Assembly (NCBI RefSeq): GCF_018389385.1
Contig: NZ_CP062698.1
Location: 248,001-312,000, forward strand
Source: Anthocerotibacter panamensis C109
Lineage (GTDB): Bacteria; Cyanobacteriota; Cyanobacteriia; Gloeobacterales; Anthocerotibacteraceae
Reading direction: 5' to 3'
DNA: 64,000 bases
Every line of letters begins with the position of its first letter. The first letter of the stretch is position 1. The position numbers and the translations under genes are program-made. Shown here piece after piece: positions 1 through 10,182 of this stretch. Under the pieces are notes generated by a model that saw only the letters and a list, made by a program, of their open reading frames with translations, searched no databases and had not been told where the DNA came from.

Positions 1-60
1 CCTCTTCCAGGTCCGTTCTAGCGGGCTTGGTTTTTTGGGTGTCCTACAGGAGGTACCTAC

Positions 61-2187
61 ATGTTCGTTCCTATTTGGCCCGGAAATCCTTATCCCCTGG
101 GGGCTACTTGGGATGGCAAGGGCACTAACTTCGCCCTATTTTCTGAAAATGCGACTGCGGTAACGCTATGTCTTTTTGATGAGCACGGACAGGAGATCCG
201 CCTGCCGCTCACGGAGAAGATCAACTTTACGTGGCACGGCTATATTCCAGGGGTTGGCCCTGGTCAGCGCTACGGATTTCGGGTGCATGGACCGCACGAT
301 CCTCAGCAGGGATATCGCTTCAATGCCAATAAGCTGCTTATCGATCCCTACGCTAAGGCCCTTGACGCCGAGGTCCGCCACAGTCGGGAGATCTTCGGCT
401 ATGGTTGGGACGATCCGGCGGAGGATCTGTCGTTTTCGGACCTCGACAGTGCCCCTTACGTGCCCAAGGCGGTGGTCATCGACCCGACTTTTGACTGGGA
501 GGGCGATGTTGCGCCACGCACGCCCTGGCACGAGACCTTCATTTATGAAACCCATGTGCGCGGGTTTACGATGCAGCACTCGGAGATCCCCGAACCGTTG
601 CGTGGCACCTACGCGGGGCTGGCCCACCCGGCAGCCCTCGCACACCTGCAATCGCTGGGGATAACCGCAGTCGAACTGATGCCGGTGCACCACTTCTTGG
701 CCTATCCCGGTCATCTGCTGGAGCGCAACCTGAAGAACTACTGGGGCTATGACTCGTTGGTCTATTTGGCTCCCTATGGGGGCTATAGCGCAAGCGGCGT
801 CCTCGGAGAGCAGGTCACCGAGTTTAAGCAGATGGTCAAAGCCCTACACCGGGCGGGCATGGAGGTAATCCTGGATGTGGTCTACAACCACACAGGCGAA
901 GGTAATCACAAGGGGCCGACGCTTTCGCTGCGGGGTATCGACAACGCCGCTTACTACCGCTTGGTGGAGGGCGATGCCCGCTACTATATGGATTTCACCG
1001 GCTGCGGTAACTCGCTCAATGTGCGCAATCCTCAGGTGCTCAAGCTGATCATGGACAGCCTGCGCTACTGGGTTTTGGAGATGCATGTGGACGGATTCCG
1101 CTTTGACTTGGCCTCAGCGCTAGCGCGGGAACTCTATGCCGTCGATAACCTGGCTGCTTTCTTCAATATTGTCCATCAAGACCCGGTCCTCGCCGACGTA
1201 AAGCTCATCGCCGAACCCTGGGATGTGGGGGAGGGGGGCTATCAAGTGGGGAACTTTCCGGTCCTGTGGACAGAGTGGAACGGGCGCTTCCGCGATACTG
1301 TGCGCGACTTCTGGCGTGGCATCGACAGCCGTCTGGCTGAATTTGCCTACCGCTTCACGGGCAGTTCTGATCTCTATCAATCCAATGGTCGCAGCCCCAA
1401 CGCTAGCATTAACTTCATCACAGCCCATGACGGGTTTACCCTGCACGATCTGGTCAGCTACAACGAAAAACATAACAGCGCCAACGCCGAAGATGACCGC
1501 GATGGCGAGAGCCATAACCGCTCCTGGAACTGTGGCATCGAGGGGGAGACGAAGGACCGGGAGGTGCTCAAACTACGGCGGCAGCAGCAGCGCAACTTCC
1601 TGGCGACCTTGCTGCTCTCACAGGGTGTACCCATGCTCTTGGGCGGCGACGAGGTCAGCCGCACCCAACACGGCAACAACAACACCTATTGTCAGGACAA
1701 TCCGGTCTCCTGGTTTAACTGGGATTTGACCGATACGAACGTTGAACTGCTCGATTTCACCCGTCAACTGATCTTCTTTCGCAAAAAGCACCCGGTTTTC
1801 CGCAGGCGCAAGTTCTTTCAGGGCCGGGAGATCCATGGCTCCGGCGTCAGTGATATCGCCTGGTTTAACCCCAATGGGGCCGAGATGACCGACCAACAGT
1901 GGTCCACGGGCTTTGCCAAAGCGCTGGGGCTCTTTCTCAATGGGGAGGAGATTGCGACACCTAATGCTTGTGGGGAGCGGATCATCGACGATAGTTTTCT
2001 GCTGTTTTTTAACGCTCACCACGAGCGCATTGATTTTTTGTTACCTGGAGGACTCAACAGCCGGGAATGGCTCGTCATCATCGACACCACCAAACCCCGC
2101 TTCGTCGTTCGCGGCAAGCGCTACAAGCAGGATATCCCCGTGCCGGTCGCGGCGCGGTCGCTGGTGATCCTGCGCCGCTCGGGTTGA
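61..2187 (+). CDS. glgX: Glycogen debranching enzyme GlgX (isoamylase type)
   Basis: Cytoplasmic GH13 enzyme that hydrolyses alpha-1,6 branches of glycogen or limit dextrins, releasing linear maltooligosaccharides. The 708 residues match the family length. An N-terminal CBM48-like region (about 1-150) precedes the TIM barrel, with the four GH13 regions visible: DVVYNH (H277), GFRFD (nucleophile D349), AEPWD (acid E385) and TAHD (D457). A strong AGGAGG at 48-53 lies 7 nt before the ATG. It is first in a tight operon with treZ and treY, so its linear products probably feed trehalose synthesis. The promoter lies outside the window. Confidence 0.96.
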   Translation: MFVPIWPGNPYPLGATWDGKGTNFALFSENATAVTLCLFDEHGQEIRLPLTEKINFTWHGYIPGVGPGQRYGFRVHGPHDPQQGYRFNANKLLIDPYAKALDAEVRHSREIFGYGWDDPAEDLSFSDLDSAPYVPKAVVIDPTFDWEGDVAPRTPWHETFIYETHVRGFTMQHSEIPEPLRGTYAGLAHPAALAHLQSLGITAVELMPVHHFLAYPGHLLERNLKNYWGYDSLVYLAPYGGYSASGVLGEQVTEFKQMVKALHRAGMEVILDVVYNHTGEGNHKGPTLSLRGIDNAAYYRLVEGDARYYMDFTGCGNSLNVRNPQVLKLIMDSLRYWVLEMHVDGFRFDLASALARELYAVDNLAAFFNIVHQDPVLADVKLIAEPWDVGEGGYQVGNFPVLWTEWNGRFRDTVRDFWRGIDSRLAEFAYRFTGSSDLYQSNGRSPNASINFITAHDGFTLHDLVSYNEKHNSANAEDDRDGESHNRSWNCGIEGETKDREVLKLRRQQQRNFLATLLLSQGVPMLLGGDEVSRTQHGNNNTYCQDNPVSWFNWDLTDTNVELLDFTRQLIFFRKKHPVFRRRKFFQGREIHGSGVSDIAWFNPNGAEMTDQQWSTGFAKALGLFLNGEEIATPNACGERIIDDSFLLFFNAHHERIDFLLPGGLNSREWLVIIDTTKPRFVVRGKRYKQDIPVPVAARSLVILRRSG

Positions 2188-2213
2188 GCACGCACAATTT
2201 ACAGGAGGACGCT

Positions 2214-4019
2214 ATGCACCTTGGGGCTCACTACCAGCGGGAGAACGGATGTACTTTTACGGTTTGGGCTCCCCGCGCCCAAACTGTTGCCCTTCACATC
2301 GTCGCTCCGGTAGTACAGGTGCTCCCGTCGACGCCACAGCCGATGGGCTACTGGCAGGTCACAGCTATGGTCACGCCCGACACGCTCTATTTCTTTCAGA
2401 TAGACGGGATCGACCGCCCTGACCCGGCTGCACAGTTCCAGCCGGAGGGCGTGCACGGACCCTCCGCCGTCGTCGATCATACGGCCCACTGCTGGCAGGA
2501 CGGGGCGTGGGCGGGTATCCCCTTGGAGCAGATGGTCCTCTACGAGCTGCACGTAGGCACCTTCACCCCGGAAGGTACGTTTGAGGCAGTCATCCCTCGG
2601 CTTGCGCACCTAAAAGATCTGGGGATCACCGCCATCGAGATCATGCCCGTGGCGCAGTTCCCCGGTGAGCGTAACTGGGGCTACGATGGCGCTCATCCCT
2701 ACGCTGTCCAGCACTCCTACGGCGGTCCTGAGGGACTCAAGCGGCTGGTCGATGCCTGTCATCAACAGGGGCTGGCTGTGGTCCTCGACGTGGTCTACAA
2801 CCACCTGGGGCCGGAGGGCAACTATCTGTGGGGCCTTGGTACGTACTTCACCGACCGCTACCACACCCCCTGGGGAAGCGCTGTCAACTATGATCAGGCC
2901 CTCAGCGATGGGGTGCGCAACTACTTTGTCGAGAATGCCTTGTACTGGCTGGAGATGTTTCACATCGACGGGCTCAGGCTCGATGCGGTCCATACCATCT
3001 TCGACTTCGGAGCTTGCCATATTCTTGAACAATTGGCCGCACGGGTGGACCGCTTCAGCCGGGAGCACAACCGCTACTGTTGGCTGATTGCCGAGAGCGA
3101 CCTCAACGATGTGCGGGTGATCCAGCCCAAAGTACAGGGGGGCTACGGCATCCATGCCCAGTGGAGTGACGATTTTCACCACGCCCTGCACAGCTTGCTC
3201 ACCGGGGAGCAAGACGGCTACTACACCGACTTCGGCAGTCTAGAGGCTCTGGCGAAAGCCTACTGCGACACCTTCGTCTATGACTGGCGCTACTCGGCTT
3301 TTCGGCAGCGCTACCACGGCAGCGATGCTCGTGCCCTGCCTGCCGCCCAATTTGTCGTCTGTATCCAGAACCACGATCAGGTCGGCAACCGTCGGTTGGG
3401 CGAACGCCTCTCAGCGCTGGTCAGCTTTGAGGCGCTGAAGCTGGCGGCGGCGGCGATGATCCTCTCGCCCTACCTCCCGCTTCTGTTTATGGGTGAGGAG
3501 TATGCCGAGCCTGCGCCTTTTCTCTATTTTGTCAGCCACAGTGACCCCGGTCTGGTCGAGGCGGTGCGTCAGGGCCGTAGGGATGAGTTTGCTGCCTTTT
3601 ATGCCACACAAGCAGCCCCCGATCCCCAGGCTGCGGAGACTTTTGCGGCATCCAAACTCCAATGGGAATTGCGTGAGCAAGGCCAACACCGTATCCTGCT
3701 CGACTTTTACCGACAGCTCTTGCGTCTGCGCCGGGAGACCCCCGCGCTTGCCCACCTGAGTAAGCAACAGCTAGAAGTCTGGGTCACAGACCGGGTCTTG
3801 CACCTGCGGCGCTGGCAGGGCGATAGCCAGGTCTGGTGCCTGTTCAACTTCGATCAACAACCCATCTCGCTCCCCACCCCCGCCGGTTGCTGGCAGCGAC
3901 GGTTGGATTCCAGCGACCCCTCCTGGAAGGGCACAGGTAGCCGCCTACCCCTCACCCTCACCGCCCTGGAGCCGCTCACGGTCGCTCCTTTGAGCGTAGC
4001 GGTCTACGTTCATACTTGA
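2214..4019 (+). CDS. treZ: Malto-oligosyltrehalose trehalohydrolase TreZ
   Basis: GH13 enzyme that cleaves maltooligosyl-trehalose to free trehalose plus a shortened maltooligosaccharide. The frame is open from 2067, inside glgX, but AGGAGG at 2203-2208 points to the ATG at 2214, giving 601 residues as expected for TreZ. An N-terminal E-set/CBM48 region (starting HLGAHYQRENGCTFTVWAP) leads to the barrel, with nucleophile D257 in IDGLRLD, acid E294 in AESD and D388 in NHDQ. It sits 26 nt after glgX and 19 nt before treY. Confidence 0.95.
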   Translation: MHLGAHYQRENGCTFTVWAPRAQTVALHIVAPVVQVLPSTPQPMGYWQVTAMVTPDTLYFFQIDGIDRPDPAAQFQPEGVHGPSAVVDHTAHCWQDGAWAGIPLEQMVLYELHVGTFTPEGTFEAVIPRLAHLKDLGITAIEIMPVAQFPGERNWGYDGAHPYAVQHSYGGPEGLKRLVDACHQQGLAVVLDVVYNHLGPEGNYLWGLGTYFTDRYHTPWGSAVNYDQALSDGVRNYFVENALYWLEMFHIDGLRLDAVHTIFDFGACHILEQLAARVDRFSREHNRYCWLIAESDLNDVRVIQPKVQGGYGIHAQWSDDFHHALHSLLTGEQDGYYTDFGSLEALAKAYCDTFVYDWRYSAFRQRYHGSDARALPAAQFVVCIQNHDQVGNRRLGERLSALVSFEALKLAAAAMILSPYLPLLFMGEEYAEPAPFLYFVSHSDPGLVEAVRQGRRDEFAAFYATQAAPDPQAAETFAASKLQWELREQGQHRILLDFYRQLLRLRRETPALAHLSKQQLEVWVTDRVLHLRRWQGDSQVWCLFNFDQQPISLPTPAGCWQRRLDSSDPSWKGTGSRLPLTLTALEPLTVAPLSVAVYVHT

Positions 4020-4038
4020 GTCATTCAGGAGCATGCCC

Positions 4039-6828
4039 ATGTTACGGATACCCGCAGCCACCTACCGCCTCCAGTTCAATGCCCAGTTCACGTTCCAGCA
4101 GGCGCAGGCCATCGTGGCTTATCTGGCAGCATTGGGAATCTCAGACCTGTATGCCTCCCCGATCTTTCGTGCCCGCACCGGCAGCACCCACGGCTACGAT
4201 GTGGTTGACCCCGGTACTATCAACCCGGAGTTGGGCGGCAGCGAAGGCTTTGAGCAGTTGAGCCAGCAGGTGCAGCAGTACCAGTTGGGCTGGCTCCAGG
4301 ACATCGTACCCAACCACATGGCTTTTGACGGGCAAAACCGAATGCTGGTGGACGTGCTCGAAAACGGCCCGGACTCGAAGTATCAGGACTATTTCGACAT
4401 CAATTGGGAGCATCGTTACGAAGGCATTCGCGGGCGGGTATTGGCTCCGTTTTTGGGTAAGTTTTATGGCGACTGTCTGGAGCGCGGCGAACTCAAGCTG
4501 CACTACAGCGAACGCGGCCTGACCATGCAGTACTACAGTCTAGAGTTTCCGATCCGCATCGAATCCTACTTCCAGATCCTCAACCACGAATTGGAGCGGC
4601 TACGCAAGCAGTTGAGCCGCAGAGATCCCGACTTCGTCAAGCTGTTGGGGGTGCTCTATGCACTCAAGTCTATGCCTTCGGGCGAACCGAGCGAGGAGCG
4701 GTATAGCCAGATCACCTTTGTCAAATCCATGCTCTGGGAACTATGGAGTACCAACGCCAAGATCCAAACCTACATAGCAGAAAATATCGAAACCTTCAAC
4801 GGCACCCCCGGTAACCCAGAAAGCTACAATCTGCTGGACCACTTGCTAACAGAGCAGTTTTACCGGCTATCGTTCTGGAAAGTCGGCAATGAAGAACTCA
4901 ACTACCGTCGCTTCTTCACAGTCAACGAACTGATCTCTCTGCGCGTGGAAGACCCCCAAGTCTTCGAGAGCACCCACGCGCTGATCTTCAGGCTGGTCGA
5001 GGAGCAAAAATTTACCGGCTTGCGCATCGATCACATCGACGGGCTCTACAACCCGCTCCAGTACCTGCTACGACTTCGAGAACGGGCACCGGCAGCCTAT
5101 CTCACCGTCGAAAAGATCCTGGAGGCCCAGGAGAACCTGCCCCTCCATTGGCCGGTACAGGGCACCACGGGCTACGACTTCCTCAATGCCCTCAATGGCC
5201 TGCTGTGCCATGCCGACAACAAACCAGCGTTGGAGCAGATCTATGCCCGCTTTACCGGCAACCAGCTTGACTGCCAAGAGCTGATCGATGAAAAAAAACG
5301 ACTGATCATTGGCAAACATCTGGCCGGGGACATCGATAACTTAGCCCACCTACTCAAGCAGATCTCCCAGCGCTACCGCTACGCCAGCGATTTCACCATC
5401 TACGCCCTCAAGAATGCCCTGGTGGAGGTCCTAGCCGTCTTCCCCGTCTACCGCACCTACGTCAGTGAAGAAGGCTTGAGCCGCTCCGGGCGGGAAATCA
5501 TTCGCCAGGTGATTGCCCAGGCTAAGGAGAATATTCCAGCCTCATTCAATGAGCTGACCTTTATCGAGAGGTTTCTGCTCATCGACTTCGACGAAAACCT
5601 CACCGCAGCAGAAAGCAAGCAGTGGCTCCACTTCGTCATGCGGCTCCAGCAGTTCACCGGACCCCTGATGGCGAAAGGCGTCGAAGATACGGTCCTATAT
5701 ATCTACAACCGCCTCATCTCACTCAACGAGGTCGGCTGTAAGCCCGGTCAGTTCGGGATATCGCTGGATGATTTCCATGCCTTTAATAAAGCCCGCGCCG
5801 AACAATTCCCCCACACCATGAGCGCCACGGCTACCCACGACACCAAGCGTGGCGAGGACACCCGCGCCCGCATCAACGTCCTCTCAGAACTACCCGAGGA
5901 ATGGGAGGCGCACCTGCAACAGTGGCGCACCTGTAATGCGTTACATAAAGAGTCCCTCCAAGGACGCACCATCCCCGAGCCCAACGATGAGTATTTCTTT
6001 TATCAGACCTTACTTGGGGTCTTCCCTTTTGACGAAACGGACCTGCCCCAGCTCGTGGAACGACTCCAGGAGTACGGGATCAAGGCGATCCGGGAGGCCA
6101 AAGTCCACACGGCATGGCTGCGCCCCGACACGGACTACGAGCAAGCCTACCTGCGCTTTGTAGCGCGCGTCCTCGCGCCCGACCCGACCCAGCCCTTCTG
6201 GGAAACCTTCCGTCCCTTCCAGCAAAAAATCCAGCACTACGGCGTCTGCAACTCCCTGTCCCAGACCTTGCTAAAACTGACCAGTCCCGGCGTACCCGAC
6301 CTCTATCAGGGCACCGAACTGTGGGATCTGAGCCTCGTAGACCCCGACAACCGGCGCGCTGTGGATTTTGTGCACCGCGAAAAAGCCCTACAACAGATCA
6401 AAGCACGGGCCGACCTGCTACCCCTCAGCGCCGACCTGCTCGCCCACCCGCAAACCGGTTACGTCAAGCTCTTTTTGATCTACCGAGCCCTAGCTGCCCG
6501 CCGGGAGTACCTCGATCTATTCCAGCACGGCACCTACCAAAAGCTCCAGGTGGTAGGCAGTCTGCGCGACCATCTGACAGTCTTTGCCCGACAGCGCGAG
6601 GACCAGACTGCTATTGTCATCGCGCCCCGGCTACTCACCCCCTTGGTCAAAGTCGGCGACTACCCCCTCGGCGAACAAGTCTGGCACGAAACCCGTATTA
6701 TCCTTCCACCTAGCACCGCCACCACTTGGCGCGAAGCGATCACCAACCACACCTTTCCCGCTGACCCGATCCTCTGGGTCGGTCAGGTGCTCCGGCACTT
6801 CCCCGTGGCCCTACTCCTCAGCGAATAA
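4039..6828 (+). CDS. treY: Maltooligosyl trehalose synthase TreY
   Basis: GH13 intramolecular transglucosidase that converts the reducing-end alpha-1,4 link of maltooligosaccharides to alpha,alpha-1,1, making maltooligosyl-trehalose for TreZ. ATG codons occur at 4033 and 4039; AGGAG at 4027-4031 is 1 nt from the first and 7 nt from the second, so 4039 (MLRIPAATYRLQFN) is preferred, giving 929 residues. Catalytic residues visible: D331 in LRIDHIDG, E358 in TVEKIL and D601 in ATHDTKRGEDTRAR. The C-terminal LTSPGVPDLYQGTE block is characteristic of TreY. Last gene of the glgX-treZ-treY operon; no clear terminator follows. Confidence 0.95.
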   Translation: MLRIPAATYRLQFNAQFTFQQAQAIVAYLAALGISDLYASPIFRARTGSTHGYDVVDPGTINPELGGSEGFEQLSQQVQQYQLGWLQDIVPNHMAFDGQNRMLVDVLENGPDSKYQDYFDINWEHRYEGIRGRVLAPFLGKFYGDCLERGELKLHYSERGLTMQYYSLEFPIRIESYFQILNHELERLRKQLSRRDPDFVKLLGVLYALKSMPSGEPSEERYSQITFVKSMLWELWSTNAKIQTYIAENIETFNGTPGNPESYNLLDHLLTEQFYRLSFWKVGNEELNYRRFFTVNELISLRVEDPQVFESTHALIFRLVEEQKFTGLRIDHIDGLYNPLQYLLRLRERAPAAYLTVEKILEAQENLPLHWPVQGTTGYDFLNALNGLLCHADNKPALEQIYARFTGNQLDCQELIDEKKRLIIGKHLAGDIDNLAHLLKQISQRYRYASDFTIYALKNALVEVLAVFPVYRTYVSEEGLSRSGREIIRQVIAQAKENIPASFNELTFIERFLLIDFDENLTAAESKQWLHFVMRLQQFTGPLMAKGVEDTVLYIYNRLISLNEVGCKPGQFGISLDDFHAFNKARAEQFPHTMSATATHDTKRGEDTRARINVLSELPEEWEAHLQQWRTCNALHKESLQGRTIPEPNDEYFFYQTLLGVFPFDETDLPQLVERLQEYGIKAIREAKVHTAWLRPDTDYEQAYLRFVARVLAPDPTQPFWETFRPFQQKIQHYGVCNSLSQTLLKLTSPGVPDLYQGTELWDLSLVDPDNRRAVDFVHREKALQQIKARADLLPLSADLLAHPQTGYVKLFLIYRALAARREYLDLFQHGTYQKLQVVGSLRDHLTVFARQREDQTAIVIAPRLLTPLVKVGDYPLGEQVWHETRIILPPSTATTWREAITNHTFPADPILWVGQVLRHFPVALLLSE

Positions 6829-6893
6829 GCATTAAATTCAAAAAAAATGATAGTACCTATTGTGTTCTGTGATGGTTTGTGCTTCGGCGCGCC

Positions 6894-6921
6894 TTGACAA
6901 GTTAAGTTTTGTTGCGTTAAT
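6894..6921 (+). promoter_or_regulatory. Sigma70-type promoter of the Hlip gene
   Basis: A perfect TTGACA at 6894-6899 is followed after 16 nt by GTTAAT at 6916-6921, a 4/6 match to the -10 consensus. It lies 35 nt before the Hlip ATG, which leaves room for a short leader and separates Hlip transcription from treY. No ribosome-binding consensus is strong in the leader (GGGAGTTGACG just before the ATG). Confidence 0.55.
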
Positions 6922-6955
6922 GTAGGGGTGTTAGAAGCTGCTTTGGGAGTTGACG

Positions 6956-7111
6956 ATGACTACAAACAAGACCACCGACGAAGCCAAGTTTGGTTTTGTC
7001 CCCTATGCTGAGATGCTGAATGGTCGTTTAGCCATGATCGGCTTCTTGGCTGCTCTGCTCGTCGAAGTCGCTACCGGCAAAGGTGTGCTGCACTTCCTCG
7101 GTTTGGTTTAG
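6956..7111 (+). CDS. High-light-inducible chlorophyll-binding protein (Hlip/Scp)
   Basis: A 51-residue single-helix protein of the LHC/CAB superfamily. It carries the core chlorophyll-binding motif [12 protein letters not shown] (E19, N22, R24), followed by a hydrophobic helix ([16 protein letters not shown]). Hlips bind chlorophyll and carotenoid and protect photosystem assembly intermediates and chlorophyll-biosynthesis complexes at the photosynthetic membrane. Start ATG follows GGGAG with 5 nt spacing. It is monocistronic, with its own promoter-like TTGACA upstream and an intrinsic terminator downstream. High-light or stress induction is known for the family, not shown here. Confidence 0.93.
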   Translation: MTTNKTTDEAKFGFVPYAEMLNGRLAMIGFLAALLVEVATGKGVLHFLGLV

Positions 7112-7151
7112 ATTAACCCGCTCTCATCTTATTTATTTTCCCATGTTTTCC

Positions 7152-7176
7152 AAGAGTGCTGCGGCACTCTTTTTTT
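7152..7176 (+). terminator. Intrinsic terminator after Hlip
   Basis: AGAGTGC at 7153-7159 pairs with GCACTCT at 7164-7170 around a TGCG tetraloop, extendable by one A-T pair, followed by a run of T (7171-7176). This is a classic rho-independent terminator about 40 nt after the Hlip stop. Confidence 0.85.
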
Positions 7177-7224
7177 GCCCATTTGTCAAACGTTTTTTCT
7201 ATGCATAAAGTCATCTAGAAAAGG

Positions 7225-8427
7225 GTGATTTATCAAACATTTCTTCATGCTGTTAGTCCAGTGGAGCTATGGGCACACTCAAGCTATCCTGTCTCCACTC
7301 AGATACCCATGACCTTTGCAGCAAAGTTTCGCCCACAATCCAGTGGAAATGTCAACACTTATCCGCGAGGAAATCAGTATCAGCCTAGGGCAAAAACAAG
7401 CCGCCTTTCGCTGTTGACGCAGAGAGTTCTAATCGACTGTATTTTATTCTCCTCTTTATGGGCTATCGGAATGGCAACTGTGCCCGAAGGGAGCCCTTTC
7501 AATCCTGTCTTTTCTCAGGCCCAGCAATCCATAAGTCAGTTGGTACAAACCATCTCCACTATTCACTTCCCCGGCAATCCAGATTCCCGCGCTATAAACC
7601 CATCTCAGCCATCAAAAACCCAGTCAAGACCAACCGTTAAAAACATCCCGCTGTCGGGGACGCAGAACCCGCCAGCACCAGCCAATCCCCCGCTAAACTT
7701 TGGCTATTGGGCTGGGGTAGCGTTTTTTCTGGTCCTCTCCTTAGGGGGTATTAGTGTTGTAGCGCTCCTGTCCGTGGGGAGCGTTTTACAGCCTTTCTTG
7801 ATCGGGGCTTATACCTCCTTGGGCGGGGTGCTGCAATCCTTACCCGTACCCTGGTCTGATAGCCCTACTGTATCCATAGAAGATCTACTCCTGCCCAAAG
7901 TAAAAGCTCGACGCTTCTTGGAGCTGATGCACTGGGGTACGGCAACTTGCTTGCTGGTACTCTTCCTGGGAGGTTTCGTCATGGCAAATCTTCCTAACAA
8001 GACCAGTATCTTTCAACGATTGCTTTTTATCCCGATCCATCAATCTCTAGGACTGTTGGTTTTGGGGCTACTTAGTGTACGTATGTTTTTGCTGTTGCGG
8101 ACATCTTTTCCCCTGCGCTGGCCCAAGCGTCCCGTGGATTGGATCAACACGATTGCTCTGAACACCAATATTTATTTTTTCATGCTAGTCCTGCCTATTT
8201 CGGGTTATCTCCTTGCCAACAATCTTGGTCGCTCGGTAGCTTTTTTTGGAACGCGGCTCCCCACCTTTTTCCCTAAAGGAGCAGGTTTTGAGATGTTAGG
8301 GCATACCCAGCATTTCTGGCTATCCTACATCTGTCTATCTTTAATTGCCGCCCATACCCTGGTCCAACGCCGCTACCTTGTCGCACGCTGGAATAAGTAC
8401 TTTGGCCCGAAGAAAAAACCTTCCTGA
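7225..8427 (+). CDS. Cytochrome b561-like membrane protein with N-terminal extension
   Basis: The C-terminal domain (about 228-400) is a four-helix CybB-type cytochrome b561: histidines H236 (MHWG), H272 (IHQSLG), H363 (QHFW) and H377 (AAH) match the expected positions of the ligands for two b hemes. Such proteins move electrons between quinol and other acceptors in the membrane. Unusually, about 225 residues precede it: a polar leader, a hydrophobic stretch near 68-84, a Pro/Ser/Thr/Gln-rich segment (about 95-155), and a long hydrophobic region (about 158-195). GTG at 7225 has only a weak AAGGG; ATG at 7309 is an alternative start. It is followed by a shorter paralogue, so the pair probably arose by duplication. 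Confidence 0.8.
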   Translation: MIYQTFLHAVSPVELWAHSSYPVSTQIPMTFAAKFRPQSSGNVNTYPRGNQYQPRAKTSRLSLLTQRVLIDCILFSSLWAIGMATVPEGSPFNPVFSQAQQSISQLVQTISTIHFPGNPDSRAINPSQPSKTQSRPTVKNIPLSGTQNPPAPANPPLNFGYWAGVAFFLVLSLGGISVVALLSVGSVLQPFLIGAYTSLGGVLQSLPVPWSDSPTVSIEDLLLPKVKARRFLELMHWGTATCLLVLFLGGFVMANLPNKTSIFQRLLFIPIHQSLGLLVLGLLSVRMFLLLRTSFPLRWPKRPVDWINTIALNTNIYFFMLVLPISGYLLANNLGRSVAFFGTRLPTFFPKGAGFEMLGHTQHFWLSYICLSLIAAHTLVQRRYLVARWNKYFGPKKKPS

Positions 8428-8455
8428 TCCCCTCCCATTGCCAGCAGGACCGCTA

Positions 8456-8478
8456 GAGCTTTGGCCCTGGCAAAGCTC
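8456..8478 (+). repeat. 8-bp perfect inverted repeat between the b561 genes
   Basis: GAGCTTTG (8456-8463) and CAAAGCTC (8471-8478) form a perfect stem around GCCCTGG. No T-run follows, so it may be a processing, stabilising or weak termination element between the two cytochrome genes rather than a standard terminator. Confidence 0.45.
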
Positions 8479-8552
8479 CCGGGAGCATCCCCTGTAACTT
8501 ATCTCGTTTTGTGGAGGTATAGAATGGACGCGTCTGCTTTGGGGAGGAGAAG

Positions 8553-9089
8553 ATGGCTTTGAGTAAGGTACAAGCTAGCCGTGCTTTGTGGTGGATGCAC
8601 TGGGTGATGGCGACCTGTTTTTTGATCATTTTTAGTGTGGGGATCTACATGGCCGATTTACCTCGGGAAGTCCCTTATCGGCTCGCCTTATTTGGTTTTC
8701 ATAAGTCAATGGGTATGTTGGTGTTGATCCTGTTAAGTATCCGTATTTTCCTGCTGCTGAGGTCCGCCCTGCCCGCCCGTTGGCCCAAGCGCCCTGCTCA
8801 GTGGCTCAAGACCGTCCTGTTGCACACCTTCCTCTACACGTTCATGCTGGCGCTCCCGGTCAGCGGTTACTACTATTCCAATATTGTCGGCAGGGGGGTG
8901 AAGCTCTTCGGGCTGCCCATCCCCAGTCTGATTCCCGAAAATAAAGCGCTGGGGGAGTTGGCGAGTAATCTGCATTTCTGGCTCGCCTACACCTTTTTGG
9001 CTTTTATCGCCACGCATCTACTGGTCCAGAATCGTTTTTTGGTGACGCGCTGGCGCAAACTCTTTAGCCCCAAGCCAAGTGCCTCTTGA
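8553..9089 (+). CDS. Cytochrome b561 (CybB/YodB type)
   Basis: A 178-residue four-helix di-heme b561 of standard length. H16 (MHW), H50 (FHKSMG), H141 (LHFWL) and H155 (ATH) correspond to the four heme ligands of E. coli CybB. H91 at the start of helix 3 is extra and is replaced by Asn in the longer upstream paralogue. GGGGAGGAGAAG immediately before the ATG gives a strong ribosome site. Likely role: superoxide:quinone or quinol-linked electron transfer in the cytoplasmic or photosynthetic membrane; the physiological donor cannot be read from sequence. Confidence 0.88.
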   Translation: MALSKVQASRALWWMHWVMATCFLIIFSVGIYMADLPREVPYRLALFGFHKSMGMLVLILLSIRIFLLLRSALPARWPKRPAQWLKTVLLHTFLYTFMLALPVSGYYYSNIVGRGVKLFGLPIPSLIPENKALGELASNLHFWLAYTFLAFIATHLLVQNRFLVTRWRKLFSPKPSAS

Positions 9090-9285
9090 GCGTAGACCCC
9101 GCCACTGAAAAACCAACGTGGGTCGGGAGGAACAACGGAGGGCTAATGCCTGCGATGAGGGCTAAGAAGAGGTAGAGGTAATCCCTGAAGGCAGTTCCAC
9201 CTAGAGAGATCTACCTCAGGCATATCCCCCTAATGGCCTCCAGACGGTTCATATTAAAGTGGGTAAACAGGTCTAGGGGGAGAAC

Positions 9286-10125
9286 ATGGCTATAACTGAG
9301 GCAGCACCGGTCTGGTTGCGACCCTGGCGTAACTTCATAACTACCCGTCTGCACCGGGTAGAGGAGCGGCTGCTCTATGCTCCGGTGCGCGAGATGATTG
9401 CCTATCCTAGCGACGCGGGGCTACCCTACGAAATCGTCTTCCTCCCCACCCTGCCTAGTGGCTGTATCCAAGGCTGGTACATCCCTGCTCGTGACCCCAA
9501 CGCGCCGCTTCTGCTCTACTGCCACGGTAACGCCGGGAATATCTCCTGCCATGTCAACCTCGGCTATTTTTTTCGCTACCTGGGGATGGCTGTGTTTCTC
9601 TTTGACTATCAGGGATACGGACAAAGTCAGGGCAGACCCTCCGAAACGGCACTCTACGCTGACGCTCAGACCGTGTGGCAGCACCTGACTCGGGAGCGCG
9701 GACTCTCTCCAGAACGCATCTTGCTCTGGGGGCATTCTTTGGGGGGTGCGGTCGCCATGGAGCTAGCCCTATGGTATCCCCAAGTCCAGGGTCTTATCCT
9801 GGAGGGGGCTTTTACCTCAATCCCCGAGATGGGCCGCCTAAATCCGTTTTTTCGCCCCCTGCCCCTGGACCGGCTAGTCCGAGACCGCTTCGACAACCGT
9901 ACCCGCGTGGGACGTTTGCAGGTTCCTTTGGTGGTTATCCACGGGACCGCAGACGATGTGGTCCCCTACACCATGGGCGAAGCGCTCTATACCGGGGCTC
10001 CCGGCTTCAAACGACTGTGCACGGTCCCCAATGGCGGACACAACAAGCTCTGGGCAACTCTGGGTGTGGCGCGGGTCCGGGAACTGATTGCCTGGATGCA
10101 GGACCCAACACCAGACCAGCCATGA
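9286..10125 (+). CDS. Alpha/beta hydrolase (BEM46/ABHD13-like serine hydrolase)
   Basis: 279 residues with the alpha/beta-hydrolase fold. The oxyanion-side motif YCHGNAGNISCH is followed by the nucleophile elbow GHSLGG (S151), D223 in HGTADDVVP and H252 in NGGHNKLW, completing a catalytic triad. Start ATG follows GGGGGAGAAC. No signal peptide is evident, although an N-terminal amphipathic stretch could associate with membrane. Substrate unknown; relatives act as esterases, thioesterases or depalmitoylases. The 196-nt gap upstream shows no gene. Confidence 0.85.
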   Translation: MAITEAAPVWLRPWRNFITTRLHRVEERLLYAPVREMIAYPSDAGLPYEIVFLPTLPSGCIQGWYIPARDPNAPLLLYCHGNAGNISCHVNLGYFFRYLGMAVFLFDYQGYGQSQGRPSETALYADAQTVWQHLTRERGLSPERILLWGHSLGGAVAMELALWYPQVQGLILEGAFTSIPEMGRLNPFFRPLPLDRLVRDRFDNRTRVGRLQVPLVVIHGTADDVVPYTMGEALYTGAPGFKRLCTVPNGGHNKLWATLGVARVRELIAWMQDPTPDQP

Positions 10126-10182
10126 TGGGATGAGTGTTATAAAGGGCTGGGCATCGGCCTCATAAACGCTACTGGAGGTGCT

